Shown here one piece after another: positions 25,360 to 35,232 of a DNA stretch of 64,000 bases. The stretch spans positions 248,001 through 312,000 of the forward strand of contig NZ_JAASAE010000002.1 of assembly GCF_012726205.1 (NCBI RefSeq), written 5' to 3'. The DNA comes from Rhodococcus sp. HNM0569 (GTDB taxonomy: Bacteria; Actinomycetota; Actinomycetes; Mycobacteriales; Mycobacteriaceae). Below the pieces are notes generated by a model. That model was not told where the DNA came from. It saw only the letters and a list, made by a program, of their open reading frames with translations, and did no database searches. The number at the start of each line of letters is the position of its first letter. Position 1 is the stretch's first letter. Position numbers and translations under genes: made by a program.

Positions 25360-27090
25360 GTGAGCATGCAGCCGGAAACCGTCCGCCTCGGCCCGTCGCA
25401 GCGCGCGGACGCATGGGAAGAGCTGACCGACACACAGTTCGACGTCGTGGTCGTCGGTGGGGGAGTCGTCGGTGCGGGCGCCGCGCTGGACGCCGCGACG
25501 CGTGGCCTGAGGGTCGCGCTCGTCGAGGCCCGCGACTACGCGTCGGGCACGTCGAGTCGGTCGTCGAAGATGTTCCACGGCGGTCTGCGGTATCTCGAAC
25601 AGTTCGAGTTCGGCCTCGTGCGCGAAGCGCTGCGCGAACGCGAACTCTCGCTCACGAAACTCGCGCCACACCTGGTCAGGCCGTTGCGCTTTCTGTACCC
25701 GCTCGAACACCGGCTGTGGGAGCGGCCCTACATCACCGCGGGCATGATCCTGTACGACCGCATGGGCGGCGCGAAATCGGTACCCGCACACCGGCAATTC
25801 ACGCGCGCGGGGGCCCTGCGCACCGCACCGGGGTTGCGCCGCGATGCGCTCGTCGGCGGTATCCAGTACTACGACACCGTCGTCGACGACGCGCGACACA
25901 CGATGACCCTCGCGCGCACCGCCGCCCAGTACGGCGCCGTCGTGCGCACGTCCACACAGGTCGTCGGGTTCCGGCACGAAGCCGACCGGGTGTCGGGTGT
26001 CCGAGTGCGCGACACCGAGACCGGCGCCGTCGGCGACGTCCGCGGTCACGTCGTCGTCAACGCGACGGGCGTGTGGACCGACGAGATCCAGGCGCTGTCC
26101 CATCAGCGCGGCCGATTCCGCGTGCGGGCGTCGAAAGGGGTGCACGTCGTGGTGCCCCGCGACCGTATCGTCAGCGACGCCGCGCTCATCCTGCGCACCG
26201 AGAAGTCGGTGCTGTTCGTCATCCCGTGGGGCAGCCACTGGATCATCGGAACCACCGACACCGACTGGCATCTCGATCTCGCACACCCGGCGGCGACACG
26301 GGCCGACATCGACTACATCCTCGACCACGTCAACACGATCCTCGTCACGCCGCTCACGCACGACGACATCGAGGGCGTCTACGCGGGGCTGCGCCCACTG
26401 CTCGCGGGTGAGAGCGACGAGACGTCGAAACTGTCCCGCGAGCACGCGGTGGCGCGCGTCGCGCCGGGCCTGGTGGCGATCGCGGGCGGCAAGTACACCA
26501 CCTACCGGGTGATGGCGAAGGACGCGGTCGACACTGCGGCCCAGGACATTCCGGCGCGGGTCGCGCCGTCGGTCACCGAGAAGGTGCCGCTGCTCGGGGC
26601 CGACGGCTATTTCGCGCTCGCGAACCAGACGATCCGGCTCGGCGAGGAGTACGGCGTGCACCCGTACCGCATCGAGCACCTGCTCGACCGGTACGGCTCG
26701 CTCGTCGACGACGTCCTCTCGCTCGCGGCCGACGCGCCCGAGGTGCTCGCCCCGCTCGCCGGTGCGCCGTCGTACCTGCAGGTCGAGGTGGTGTATGCGG
26801 TGGCCGCGGAAGGCGCACTGCATCTCGACGACATCCTCGCCCGGCGCACCCGGATCGCGATCGAATACGCGCATCGCGGAGTCGACTGTGCCGAGCAGGT
26901 CGCGGCGCTCGTCGCGCCGGTACTCGGGTGGGACGACGCGACGCGCGAGCGCGAGGTGCAGACCTACCTTGCGCGCGTGCGCGCCGAGGTCGAATCGCAG
27001 AAGCAGCCCGACGACGAGTCGGCCGACGCGCTGCGGGCCGGGGCGCCCGAGTCGCGGGCCGAACTGCTCGAGCCCGTCACCCCCCTGTGA
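25360..27090 (+). CDS. glpD: Glycerol-3-phosphate dehydrogenase (FAD, GlpD2-like)
   Basis: A 576-residue FAD enzyme oxidising glycerol 3-phosphate to DHAP and passing electrons to quinone. Motifs include [42 protein letters not shown] and a C-terminal helical domain of the DAO_C type. The start is GTG 25360 with AGGAG seven bases upstream; an ATG two codons later is an alternative. It is divergent from glpK across a 99-base shared promoter region. It corresponds to glpD2 (Rv3302c) next to lpdA in M. tuberculosis. Confidence 0.93.
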   Translation: MSMQPETVRLGPSQRADAWEELTDTQFDVVVVGGGVVGAGAALDAATRGLRVALVEARDYASGTSSRSSKMFHGGLRYLEQFEFGLVREALRERELSLTKLAPHLVRPLRFLYPLEHRLWERPYITAGMILYDRMGGAKSVPAHRQFTRAGALRTAPGLRRDALVGGIQYYDTVVDDARHTMTLARTAAQYGAVVRTSTQVVGFRHEADRVSGVRVRDTETGAVGDVRGHVVVNATGVWTDEIQALSHQRGRFRVRASKGVHVVVPRDRIVSDAALILRTEKSVLFVIPWGSHWIIGTTDTDWHLDLAHPAATRADIDYILDHVNTILVTPLTHDDIEGVYAGLRPLLAGESDETSKLSREHAVARVAPGLVAIAGGKYTTYRVMAKDAVDTAAQDIPARVAPSVTEKVPLLGADGYFALANQTIRLGEEYGVHPYRIEHLLDRYGSLVDDVLSLAADAPEVLAPLAGAPSYLQVEVVYAVAAEGALHLDDILARRTRIAIEYAHRGVDCAEQVAALVAPVLGWDDATREREVQTYLARVRAEVESQKQPDDESADALRAGAPESRAELLEPVTPL

Positions 27091-27094
27091 GCGA

Positions 27095-27110
27095 TCCAGG
27101 CGTACCTGGA
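27095..27110. other. Small hairpin downstream of glpD
   Basis: TCCAGG-CGTA-CCTGGA forms a perfect six-pair stem right after the glpD stop. It may end glpD transcripts or be an operator for the next gene, a TetR regulator whose TACAGT -10 box lies at 27134-27139. Confidence 0.4.
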
Positions 27111-27161
27111 CTCGTCAAGTGCTCACAAGGCAATACAGTGGGGGCGAACGGAAGGGGAACG

Positions 27162-27734
27162 GTGGACCTGCACGCACGCCGCGAAGCTCGGCGCGAGGCC
27201 CTGGTCGTCGCGGGAATCGAGTTGCTCGGGGCCGCCGACGGGCCCTCGGTGAGTGTGCGCGCGGTGTGCCGCGCGGCCGGGCTCACCGAACGCTACTTCT
27301 ACGAAAGCTTCGACGACCGCGACGCGTTCGTCCGCGCCGTGTACGCCGAGGTCGGTGAGCGGGCACGGTCGGCGCTCGTCGACGCCGTCGGTTCGACGAC
27401 CACGCCGAGTGAACGCGCCGAACGGGCCGTCGGTGCGTTCGTCGAGATGATGGTCGACCACCCGGCCGCGGGCCGTGTGCTGCTGGTGGCGCCGCTGTCC
27501 GAGCCCGCACTCAGCCGTCGCGGCCTCGAACTCATGCCCGCCTTCGTCGAACTCGTGCGCGAACAACTCGAAGCCGTCGCCGACCCCGTGTCTCGGCAAC
27601 TCGTCGCGGTCGGCGTGGTGGGAGCTCTCACGACCCTGTTCATCGGATATCTGGACGGCACGCTCGACGCGTCGCGACAGCAATTCGTGTCGCATTGCGT
27701 CAGTCTGGTGATGCAAGCGAACCGCCGAGAGTGA
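27162..27734 (+). CDS. TetR/AcrR-family regulator
   Basis: A 190-residue regulator with an N-terminal helix-turn-helix (VSVRAVCRAAGLTERYFYESFDD is split here as VSVRAVCRAAGLTERYFYES) and a ligand-binding C-terminal domain including a hydrophobic helix (VGALTTLFIGYLDG). The GTG at 27162 is preceded by GAAGGGG at a suitable distance. It lies between glpD and a DUF1353 gene, both on the plus strand. Its ligand and targets are unknown; control of glpD or of its own operon is possible. Confidence 0.8.
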   Translation: MDLHARREARREALVVAGIELLGAADGPSVSVRAVCRAAGLTERYFYESFDDRDAFVRAVYAEVGERARSALVDAVGSTTTPSERAERAVGAFVEMMVDHPAAGRVLLVAPLSEPALSRRGLELMPAFVELVREQLEAVADPVSRQLVAVGVVGALTTLFIGYLDGTLDASRQQFVSHCVSLVMQANRRE

Positions 27735-27741
27735 GGTGTGC

Positions 27742-28461
27742 ATGCCGTTCCAGAAAACGGAGGACGACCCGAGCCGTCCGGAGCCCGTGCTGAAGGTTCT
27801 CGACAGCAAGTTCTTCCAGCTCGAATCGGACTTCGTCTACGTGCACGGCAACACTGCGGTCCACGTGCCGAGCGGCCACCCCCGGATGCTGCGCACCGAC
27901 CTCGCCTCCGTTCCCGCACCGCTGCACGGCCTCGTGACGCCGTACGGACGCCAGGTGCTGCCCGCGATCCTGCACGACGACCTGTGCAGGCGCGCGATCG
28001 CGCACGAGGACGGTAACGAGTACCGCAGGCACGCCGACGAGATGTTCCGGCTCGCCTTGATCGACGAAGGTGTCGGCCCCTTCCGGAGCCGCGTGCTGTG
28101 GCTCGGCACCGAAATGGGACGCCTGTGGACGTTCACCGAGTGGCAGCGATTCGCGATGATCGGCACCCAGGTCCTCGGAATGCTGTTGTGGGTGGTGGGG
28201 ATTCCGCTCGCGCTCGCAGGCGGCGTGTGGTGGCTCGCACTGGTGTTCGGCTGTGCGCCGGTCGTGTTGTCCCTGACGTGGCGTCGCGATTTCCCGGTCG
28301 CCGTGCTCGGGTCGCTGGTGTTGCCGTTCGTCGGCCCGGCCTACGTGCTCACCGTGGTGATCGCGGCCGTGCTGTGGCTACCCGACGCGGCGTGGTGGCT
28401 GCGGCGCGGCCGCAGGACCGAACGCCCGCCGTTCGGGGCGCCGACCAACCGGCTCAGGTAG
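27742..28461 (+). CDS. DUF1353 membrane protein
   Basis: A 239-residue protein. The N-terminal half is a DUF1353 domain (TDLASVPAPLHGLV, then AILHDDLCRRA with a conserved HDD-type motif and a later RHADEMFRLAL). The C-terminal half has three or four hydrophobic helices (for example LVLPFVGPAYVLTVVIAAVLW, abbreviated at the ends). DUF1353 domains occur in phage and bacterial proteins and are of unknown function. It is seven bases after the tetR stop, so probably cotranscribed. ATG 27742 is preferred; GTG 27736 is possible. Confidence 0.7.
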   Translation: MPFQKTEDDPSRPEPVLKVLDSKFFQLESDFVYVHGNTAVHVPSGHPRMLRTDLASVPAPLHGLVTPYGRQVLPAILHDDLCRRAIAHEDGNEYRRHADEMFRLALIDEGVGPFRSRVLWLGTEMGRLWTFTEWQRFAMIGTQVLGMLLWVVGIPLALAGGVWWLALVFGCAPVVLSLTWRRDFPVAVLGSLVLPFVGPAYVLTVVIAAVLWLPDAAWWLRRGRRTERPPFGAPTNRLR

Positions 28462-29200
28462 CCGGCGGCTGGCAGGACGGGCAGTGCACGATCTGCTGCC
28501 CCGCGATCTCGCGCGCGACGAGCGGGGTGCCGCATCGACGGCAACGGCGGCCTGCGCGCCCGTACACCCACGGCCTGCGGCGGATCGGATTGTTCTTGTC
28601 CGCGTGCATCATCCGGTGCGCGAGACGCACCATTGCGGGCAGGTCACGGACGTTGCGCACCGGGGTGGCCGGGTCGACCCCGCGCAGGAAACACAGTTCG
28701 CTGCGGTACACATTGCCGATGCCCGCGAGAGTGCGCTGATCGATCAGCGCGGCGGCGATCGGCTGGTCGCCCGCAGCGCGCAGACGATCGACGGCGACCT
28801 CGGGATCCCAGTCGGACCCGAGGAGATCGGGACCGAGGTGGCCCACCACCTCGCTCTCGCGCGTCCGCGGTAGCACCTCGGTGACACCCAGCGCGAACCC
28901 TACGGCTTCGAACTCGTCGTTCGCGAGGACGATGCGCGCCTCGTGCGCGGGCCTCTTCCAGCGCCCGCCTGCCGGGTGGACCTGCCACTCGCCTTCCATC
29001 TTCAGGTGCGTGTGCACGGTGTGCGCGCCGACTCGGATCAGCAGATGTTTCCCGCGACTCGCGACGTCGTCGACGCGCAGACCGGTGAGATCGACCGCCG
29101 CGTACCGCGGCACGCGGATGTCGCACCGTGTGAGCACCCTGCCGTCGAGTGCACGGCGGAGCCGGTTCGCGGTGCGCCACACCGTGTCTCCCTCGGGCAC
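28454..29200 (-). CDS. nei: Endonuclease VIII-type DNA glycosylase (Nei2)
   Basis: A 248-residue Fpg/Nei-family glycosylase/AP lyase for oxidised bases. The GTG start gives a mature N-terminus PEGDTVWRTANRL with catalytic Pro2 and Glu3. It has the helix-two-turn-helix segment LIDQRTLAGIGNVYRSE and a zinc finger CRRCG...CPSC near the end. The gene begins one base after the lhr stop, matching the nei-lhr pair Rv3297-Rv3296 and suggesting a joint repair role. It overlaps the convergent DUF1353 gene by eight bases. Confidence 0.92.
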   Translation of the reverse strand: MPEGDTVWRTANRLRRALDGRVLTRCDIRVPRYAAVDLTGLRVDDVASRGKHLLIRVGAHTVHTHLKMEGEWQVHPAGGRWKRPAHEARIVLANDEFEAVGFALGVTEVLPRTRESEVVGHLGPDLLGSDWDPEVAVDRLRAAGDQPIAAALIDQRTLAGIGNVYRSELCFLRGVDPATPVRNVRDLPAMVRLAHRMMHADKNNPIRRRPWVYGRAGRRCRRCGTPLVAREIAGQQIVHCPSCQPPAT

Positions 29201-29201
29201 G

Positions 29202-32200
29202 TCAGCCTCGCAACCGGAATCCGCGTGGCGTGGCCGCGAAACCGCATTCGGTGAGCACGACGCCGAAGTCGCTTTCGTGGATCGAGACCCCGTCGACCTT
29301 TTCGACGACGATGCGGTCGATGCGCCGCGCCTTGACGGCGTCGGCAAGCGCGCCGACGGCGGTGCGTGCGACGCCGGGGTCGTCGCCGAACGTGAGCAGG
29401 GTGCGCCCACCGCGCTCGACGTAGAGCGCGAGTTCGCCGTCGACCAGTACCACGACGCCGCCCGCCTTGCGGCCCGGCCGGTGGCCGGATTTGTCGTCGC
29501 CGCGAGCGGGCCACGGCAGCGCCGCGCCGTACGGATTCGCGGGGTCGCTCGCGGCGAGCACGACCGCGGGCGCGGACCGGTGGCGGCCTTCGATCGAGTC
29601 GCCGAAACTGCGCAGCCGGTCGACGACATGTGGTGCCGCGAACTGTGCGCCACCGAGGGTCTCGACGAAATGGCCACGGCGGCAACGCCCGTTCTCCTCG
29701 AACCGGGCGAGCACCTTGTACATGAGGGCGAACCCGCCTGGCACGTCCTCGCCGACGACGGCTCCGCGCGTGACGACGCCGTGCCGCTCGAGCAACTGCT
29801 CCGCCGTCGCCGACGCGCGCAGCGTCGGATCGGCCTCGCGCTCGGGCAGCGCGGACCACCGGCCCGACACCGTGGGAGGCCCCCCGCGCGACGGAAGCGT
29901 GCCGACGCGGTACGACCGCGCGCGCGGAGCCCGACGCGCGCTGCGATGAGCCGTGGCGCGCCGCGACGTGTCCGACAGCAACGCACGCACCGGCGCGAGC
30001 GTGTCGCCCGCGACGTGCCCGAGCCACACGAGCTGCCACAGGGCGTCGGCCAGCGCCGTGTCGCTCTCGCTCGAGTCGGCGAGCCGACAGCCCGCGCCCA
30101 CCGAGTCGGCGAGCTGCCGGAAGAAGTAGGCTCCACCACCGGCGAGGGTGTCGAGGACCGCGCGCTGCAGGTCCGTGAGATCGGCCTCGCCGGGCGGCGC
30201 GAGGGTGAGCGGCGCGCTGTCGGCGAGGTGCAGGCTGAGCCACCCGTCCTTGCCCGAGATCGCGCCCGCACCGGACCACAGCACCTCGCCGCTCGCGGTG
30301 AGCTCGTCGAGCATGGCGGGCGAGTAGTCGGCGACCCGGCTGGGCAGCACGAGCGATTCGAGCGCCGACGCGGGCACCGGTGCGCCCGCGAGCTGTTCGA
30401 CGACCGTGGCGACGCCGTCGACTCCGCGCAGCCCGCCGCCGACGTGCTGCCATACGGGCAGGAACCGCCCCAATGTCGCGGTGCCGACCGGCTCGACCTC
30501 CTGGCGTGCCGCGGCGAGCGAGCGCCTGCGCAGGCGACGCAGCACCTCGGCGTCGCACCACTCCGTACCTGCGCCGCCCGGCCGGAAATCGCCTTCCACG
30601 ACACGTTTCGCGGCCGCCAGTCGCGCGAGCACGTCCCGCGCGACGGCGGGCCCGATGCCGAAGCGCGCCGAGACGTCGGCGAGGGTGAACGGACCGTGCG
30701 TGCGGGCATAGCCGCTGACGAGGTCGCCGAGCGGGTCGTCGACCGGTTCGATGAACGCAGCGGGCACACCGATCGGTAGCGGCACACCGAGTCCGTCGCG
30801 CAGGCGTGCGGAGTCCTCGACCGCGGCCCACCGGTCGGCACCCGCGAACGACACGTACAGCGCGCGCTTGGAGGCGACGAGCTCGTCGAGCCACGGCTTC
30901 GGGTCGGCGACGGCGCGCTGCGCCACCTCGTCGGTGGAGAGCGGCCCGAGCAGGCGCAACAGATCGGCGACGCCCTCGACGTCCTTCGCGTGCCGCTCGG
31001 GCACGAGCCGCTGCAACTCGAGTTCGGCGCGTTCGACGACGTCCGCGTCGAGCAGCTCGCGCAACTCGACGCGCCCGAGCAGCTCCGACAGCAGCGTCGA
31101 ATCGAGCGAGAGCGCGGCGGCGCGGCGCTCGGCGAGCGGACTGTCGCCCTCGTACATGAACTCGCCCACGTAGTTGAACAGCAACGACGCCGCGAACGGT
31201 GACGGCGACGCCGTCTCGACCTCGACGAGCCGCACCTGTCTGCGGGCGACACGGGTGAGCAGCGCGTGCAGGGCAGGAAGGTCGTAGACGTCCTGCAGGC
31301 ACTCGCGCACCGTCTCGAGCAGGATCGGGAAGGTGGGATAGCGCTGCGCGACGTCGAGGAGCTGTGCCGAGCGTTGGCGCTGCTGCCACAGCGGTGCGCG
31401 TTTGCCGGGATTGCGACGAGGCAACAGCAGTGCGCGCGCCGCGCACTCGCGGAAGCGCGACGCGAACAGGGCCGAGCCGCCGACCTGTTCGGTCACGATG
31501 TCGTCGATCTCGTCGGGATCGAAGACGAACAACTCGGCGCCCGGGGGAGTGTCGTCGGTGTCGGGCAGACGCACGATGATGCCGTCGTCGGATGCGGTGG
31601 CGTTCGAGTCGACGCCGAGCCGCTCCTGCAGCCGTGCGCTGACCGCGAGCGCCCACGGTGCGTGCACACGCTGCCCGTAGGGCGAGTGCAGGATCACCCG
31701 CCAGTCGCCCAGCTCGTCGCGGAACCGTTCGACGACGAGCGTGCGGTCGGTCGGCACCTGGCCGGTGGCCGTGTTCTGCTCGTCGACCAGGCGCAGCAGG
31801 TTCTCGGTGGCGTTGACGTCGAGACCCGAGTCGAGGCAGCTCGCGGCGACGTCGGCGCGGTCGCCGTGTGCGACCTCGCGGAGGAATCCGCCGAGTGCCT
31901 CGCCCAGTTCGGCGGGCCGGCCGGGGCCGTCGCCGTGCCAGAACGGCAGCCGGCCCGGCATGCCGTACGCGGGGGAGACGAGCACGCGGTCGTAGGTGAT
32001 CTCCTCGATACGCCAACTGGTCGCGCCGAGCGCGAAGACGTCGCCGACGCGTGACTCGTACACCATCTCCTCGTCGAGTTCGCCGACGCGAGAGGACTTC
32101 TCGCCCACCATGTACACCGCGAACAGGCCGCGGTCGGGGATCGCGCCGCCCGACGTGACGGCGAGTCGTTGCGAGCCGGGCCTGCCCGTGAGCACGTTCG

Positions 32201-33746
32201 CGTCGCGGTCCCACACCAGCCGGGGACGCAACTCGGCGAACTCGTCCGACGGGTAGCGGCCCGCGAGCAGGTCGAGGGTCGACTCGTAGGCCGAGCGTGG
32301 CAGGGTCGCGAAAGACCCGCTGCGGCGGACGATCTCGAACCACTCGTCGACGTCGACGGGTTCGAGCGCGGTGGCCGCGACGGTCTGCTGCGCGAGAATG
32401 TCGAGCGGATTGGCGGGGATCTCGAGCGCTTCGATCTGCCCGCGCTCCATGCGCTGCACGATGACCGCGCAGTGGACGAGGTCGGTGCGGTGTTTGGGAA
32501 AGACGACCCCGCGCGAGATCTCGCCCACCTGGTGGCCCGCGCGGCCGACCCGCTGCAGCCCGCTCGCGACCGAGGGCGGCGCCTCGACCTGGACCACGAG
32601 ATCGACTGCGCCCATGTCGATTCCGAGCTCGAGGCTGCTCGTCGCGACGACGCACCGTAGCCGCCCCGATTTCAGGTCGTCTTCGATGAGCGCGCGCTGA
32701 TCCTTGCTGACGGACCCGTGGTGGGCTCGCGCGAGCAGCAGTTCGCCCCCGTAGTTGACCTCGGTGGGCGACCCGAGCTGCGCGGGCGGTGCGGCGTGGC
32801 GGTCGACGTCGCCGCCGATGCGCTCGGCGTACAGCTCGTTGAGGCGCGCGGTGAGCTTCTCGGCGAGCCGCCGCGAGTTCGCGAACACGATGGACGACCG
32901 GTGGTCGAGGATCAGATCGACGATCTGTTCCTCGACGTGCGGCCAGATCGAGCCGGCCTGCGGGGTGTCCGAGGTCGACCCGGCGTCCGGCTCGGCGAGC
33001 CCGAGTTCGGTCATGTCCTCGACCGGGACACGCACCGTGAGGTCGAACGTCTTGGGCGCCGGGGGTGCGACGACGCGCACCGGAGCCGACGCGCACAGGA
33101 AATGGGCGACGGCGTCGTGCGGGCGGACGGTGGCGGACAGGCCGATGCGCTGCGCGGGACGCTCGAGCATCGCGTCAAGGCGTTCGAGCGACAGCGCGAG
33201 GTGCGCGCCTCGTTTGGTACCCGCGACGGCGTGCACCTCGTCGACGATGACGGTGTCCACGCCTGCAAGCATGTCGCGCGCCGACGACGTGAGCATGAGG
33301 AACAGCGACTCCGGCGTCGTGATCAGGATGTCCGGCGGGTTGCGCAGCAGTGCCCGCCGCGTGGCGGGCGGTGTGTCGCCGGAACGCACCCCGACGCTGA
33401 CCTCGGGCGGTTCGAGGCCGAGCCGCTTCGCGGTCTGGGTGATGCCCACCAGCGGCGCGCGCAGGTTGCGTTCGACGTCGACACCGAGCGCCTTGAGCGG
33501 CGAGATGTAGAGCACCCGCGAGCTGCGGGCCTGGGGTCGGCCGCTCTCGGGCTCGGCCGTGAGCCGGTCGAGCGACCACAGGAATGCCGAGAGCGTCTTG
33601 CCCGAGCCGGTGGGCGCGACGACCAGGGTGTGCGCACCGCTCGCGATGGACTCCCACGCGCCCGCCTGCGCGGACGTGGGCGAGGTGAACGCACCCTCGA
33701 ACCACTGGCGTGTGGCTTCGGAGAATCGGCGCAGGACATCGCTCAC
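29202..33746 (-). CDS. lhr: Large ATP-dependent helicase Lhr
   Basis: A 1514-residue superfamily 2 helicase of the Lhr family, full length compared with its mycobacterial relatives (about 1.5 thousand residues). Visible motifs are Q-type FSEATRQWFEGAF, Walker A APTGSGKTLSAFL, DEVH (motif II, VIVDEVHAVAG), motif III SATVRPHD, motif IV/V with ATSSLELGIDMGAVDLV and motif VI QRVGRAGH. Winged-helix and Lhr-core domains follow. It acts in DNA repair. The GTG at 33746 aligns with the family N-terminus; another in-frame GTG is 21 bases upstream. nei follows directly. Confidence 0.94.
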   Translation of the reverse strand: MSDVLRRFSEATRQWFEGAFTSPTSAQAGAWESIASGAHTLVVAPTGSGKTLSAFLWSLDRLTAEPESGRPQARSSRVLYISPLKALGVDVERNLRAPLVGITQTAKRLGLEPPEVSVGVRSGDTPPATRRALLRNPPDILITTPESLFLMLTSSARDMLAGVDTVIVDEVHAVAGTKRGAHLALSLERLDAMLERPAQRIGLSATVRPHDAVAHFLCASAPVRVVAPPAPKTFDLTVRVPVEDMTELGLAEPDAGSTSDTPQAGSIWPHVEEQIVDLILDHRSSIVFANSRRLAEKLTARLNELYAERIGGDVDRHAAPPAQLGSPTEVNYGGELLLARAHHGSVSKDQRALIEDDLKSGRLRCVVATSSLELGIDMGAVDLVVQVEAPPSVASGLQRVGRAGHQVGEISRGVVFPKHRTDLVHCAVIVQRMERGQIEALEIPANPLDILAQQTVAATALEPVDVDEWFEIVRRSGSFATLPRSAYESTLDLLAGRYPSDEFAELRPRLVWDRDANVLTGRPGSQRLAVTSGGAIPDRGLFAVYMVGEKSSRVGELDEEMVYESRVGDVFALGATSWRIEEITYDRVLVSPAYGMPGRLPFWHGDGPGRPAELGEALGGFLREVAHGDRADVAASCLDSGLDVNATENLLRLVDEQNTATGQVPTDRTLVVERFRDELGDWRVILHSPYGQRVHAPWALAVSARLQERLGVDSNATASDDGIIVRLPDTDDTPPGAELFVFDPDEIDDIVTEQVGGSALFASRFRECAARALLLPRRNPGKRAPLWQQRQRSAQLLDVAQRYPTFPILLETVRECLQDVYDLPALHALLTRVARRQVRLVEVETASPSPFAASLLFNYVGEFMYEGDSPLAERRAAALSLDSTLLSELLGRVELRELLDADVVERAELELQRLVPERHAKDVEGVADLLRLLGPLSTDEVAQRAVADPKPWLDELVASKRALYVSFAGADRWAAVEDSARLRDGLGVPLPIGVPAAFIEPVDDPLGDLVSGYARTHGPFTLADVSARFGIGPAVARDVLARLAAAKRVVEGDFRPGGAGTEWCDAEVLRRLRRRSLAAARQEVEPVGTATLGRFLPVWQHVGGGLRGVDGVATVVEQLAGAPVPASALESLVLPSRVADYSPAMLDELTASGEVLWSGAGAISGKDGWLSLHLADSAPLTLAPPGEADLTDLQRAVLDTLAGGGAYFFRQLADSVGAGCRLADSSESDTALADALWQLVWLGHVAGDTLAPVRALLSDTSRRATAHRSARRAPRARSYRVGTLPSRGGPPTVSGRWSALPEREADPTLRASATAEQLLERHGVVTRGAVVGEDVPGGFALMYKVLARFEENGRCRRGHFVETLGGAQFAAPHVVDRLRSFGDSIEGRHRSAPAVVLAASDPANPYGAALPWPARGDDKSGHRPGRKAGGVVVLVDGELALYVERGGRTLLTFGDDPGVARTAVGALADAVKARRIDRIVVEKVDGVSIHESDFGVVLTECGFAATPRGFRLRG

Positions 33747-33801
33747 CCCTCCAGTGTGCCCGCGCACACCGACACGATCAGCGGCTTCAGGATCAGGTGG
33801 G

Positions 33802-35178
33802 CTACAGGACCGCCCCCGGGTTGAGGATGCCGGCCGGATCGAGCGCGTGCTTGATGCGCCGGGTGAGCTCCATGACGTCGGGTCCGACCTGGTCGGGCAG
33901 CCACGCCTTTTTCAGACGGCCGACTCCGTGCTCGCCCGTGATGGTGCCGCCGAGCGAGATCGCGAGATCCATGATCTCGCCGAACGCGACATTCGCCCGG
34001 GCTGTCTGATCCTCGTCGGTGGGGTCGTGCACGATCAGCGGATGGGTGTTGCCGTCGCCTGCGTGGGCGATCACGGCGATCAGCACGTCGCGCTGCGCCG
34101 CGATCGCCTCGATGCCCTCGATCAGGGCGGGCAGCGCAGGCAGCGGCACGCCCACGTCCTCGAGCAGCAGCGGTCCGATGCGCTCGACTGCGGGGATCGC
34201 GAAACGTCGTGCCGCCGCGAATGCTTCGCCCTCGTCCGGGTCGTCCGTCGCGAACACCTCGCTTGCGCGGCAGTCGGTGAACGCGCGTGCGATCGTCTCG
34301 ATCTCCCGGGTACGCTCGGCGCCGCCGGCATCGGACTGTGCGATCAGCATCGCGCGCGCCGAACGGTCGAGGCCCATCTTCATCGCGTCCTCGACCGCAC
34401 CGATCGCGGCGGCGTCCATGAACTCGAGCATCGCGGGACGCATGACCCGGGTGACCGCGAGGATCGCCTCGGTCGCATCGCGGACCGTGGCGAACGACGC
34501 GACCACGGTGCTCGCCTGCGGTTGGGCGGGCACGAGCCGCACGATGATCTCGGTGATGACGCCGAGCACGCCCTCGCTGCCGACGAACATCTTCGTGAGC
34601 GAGAGCCCCGCCGAGTCCTTGAGCCGCGGCCCGCCCAGACGCAGGGCGGTGCCGTCGGCGAGCACGACCTCGAGGCCGAGGATGTAGTCGGTGGTGACGC
34701 CGTACTTGACGCAGCACAGACCGCCCGCATTGGTGGCGGCGTTGCCGCCGATCGAACAGATCTCGAACGACGACGGATCCGGCGGGTACCACAGTCCGTG
34801 CTCCGCGACGGCCTTCTTGACCTCGGCGTTGAGCAGCCCCGGTTGCACGACCGCGGTGCGCGTGACGGGATCGACGTCGATCGAGCGCATCGCCTCGGTG
34901 CTCAGCACGATCCCGCCGTCGACGGCGGTGGCGCCGCCCGACAGGCCCGATCCGGCGCCGCGTGGCACGACCGGCACACCGTGCTGCGATGCCCACCGCA
35001 TGACCGCCTGCACGTCCGCGGTCGACCGGGCACGCACGACCGCGAGCGGTCGCCCCGCCTCGGGATCGCGCGCACGATCGCGTCGATAACCTTCGGTGAC
35101 GTCGGGATCGTCGACGACGCTCGACGCGTCCTCGAGGACATGTCGCAGCGTGGCGACCAGATCGGCGGTGGCGGTCAT
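33802..35178 (-). CDS. FAD-linked oxidase (GlcD/D-lactate dehydrogenase type)
   Basis: A 458-residue flavoprotein of the FAD_binding_4/FAD-oxidase_C type. The N-terminal part has PRGAGSGLSGGA and GGNAATNAGGLCCVKYG for FAD, and the C-terminal part has HAGDGNTHP and TGEHGVGRLKK. These are typical of glycolate oxidase subunit GlcD and D-lactate dehydrogenases, which oxidise D-2-hydroxy acids and feed the respiratory chain. Its neighbours do not indicate the substrate. It precedes lhr on the other side of a 55-base gap and follows pcd on the same strand. Confidence 0.88.
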   Translation of the reverse strand: MTATADLVATLRHVLEDASSVVDDPDVTEGYRRDRARDPEAGRPLAVVRARSTADVQAVMRWASQHGVPVVPRGAGSGLSGGATAVDGGIVLSTEAMRSIDVDPVTRTAVVQPGLLNAEVKKAVAEHGLWYPPDPSSFEICSIGGNAATNAGGLCCVKYGVTTDYILGLEVVLADGTALRLGGPRLKDSAGLSLTKMFVGSEGVLGVITEIIVRLVPAQPQASTVVASFATVRDATEAILAVTRVMRPAMLEFMDAAAIGAVEDAMKMGLDRSARAMLIAQSDAGGAERTREIETIARAFTDCRASEVFATDDPDEGEAFAAARRFAIPAVERIGPLLLEDVGVPLPALPALIEGIEAIAAQRDVLIAVIAHAGDGNTHPLIVHDPTDEDQTARANVAFGEIMDLAISLGGTITGEHGVGRLKKAWLPDQVGPDVMELTRRIKHALDPAGILNPGAVL

Positions 35179-35232
35179 GTCAGAACCGTGTCGTGCGTCA
35201 CGCCGGTTGTCAACACTGCCGGGCCGCCCGGC

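Noticed and set aside
23179-27090. A very long plus-strand frame of 1303 codons covering the aminotransferase tail, glpK antisense and glpD.
   Set aside because: Only the part from 25360 encodes a recognised protein (GlpD); the rest is an open shadow of glpK caused by high GC content.
29038-33096. A 1352-codon minus-strand frame inside lhr.
   Set aside because: It is arginine-rich, lacks family features and lies out of frame with the clear Lhr helicase motifs.
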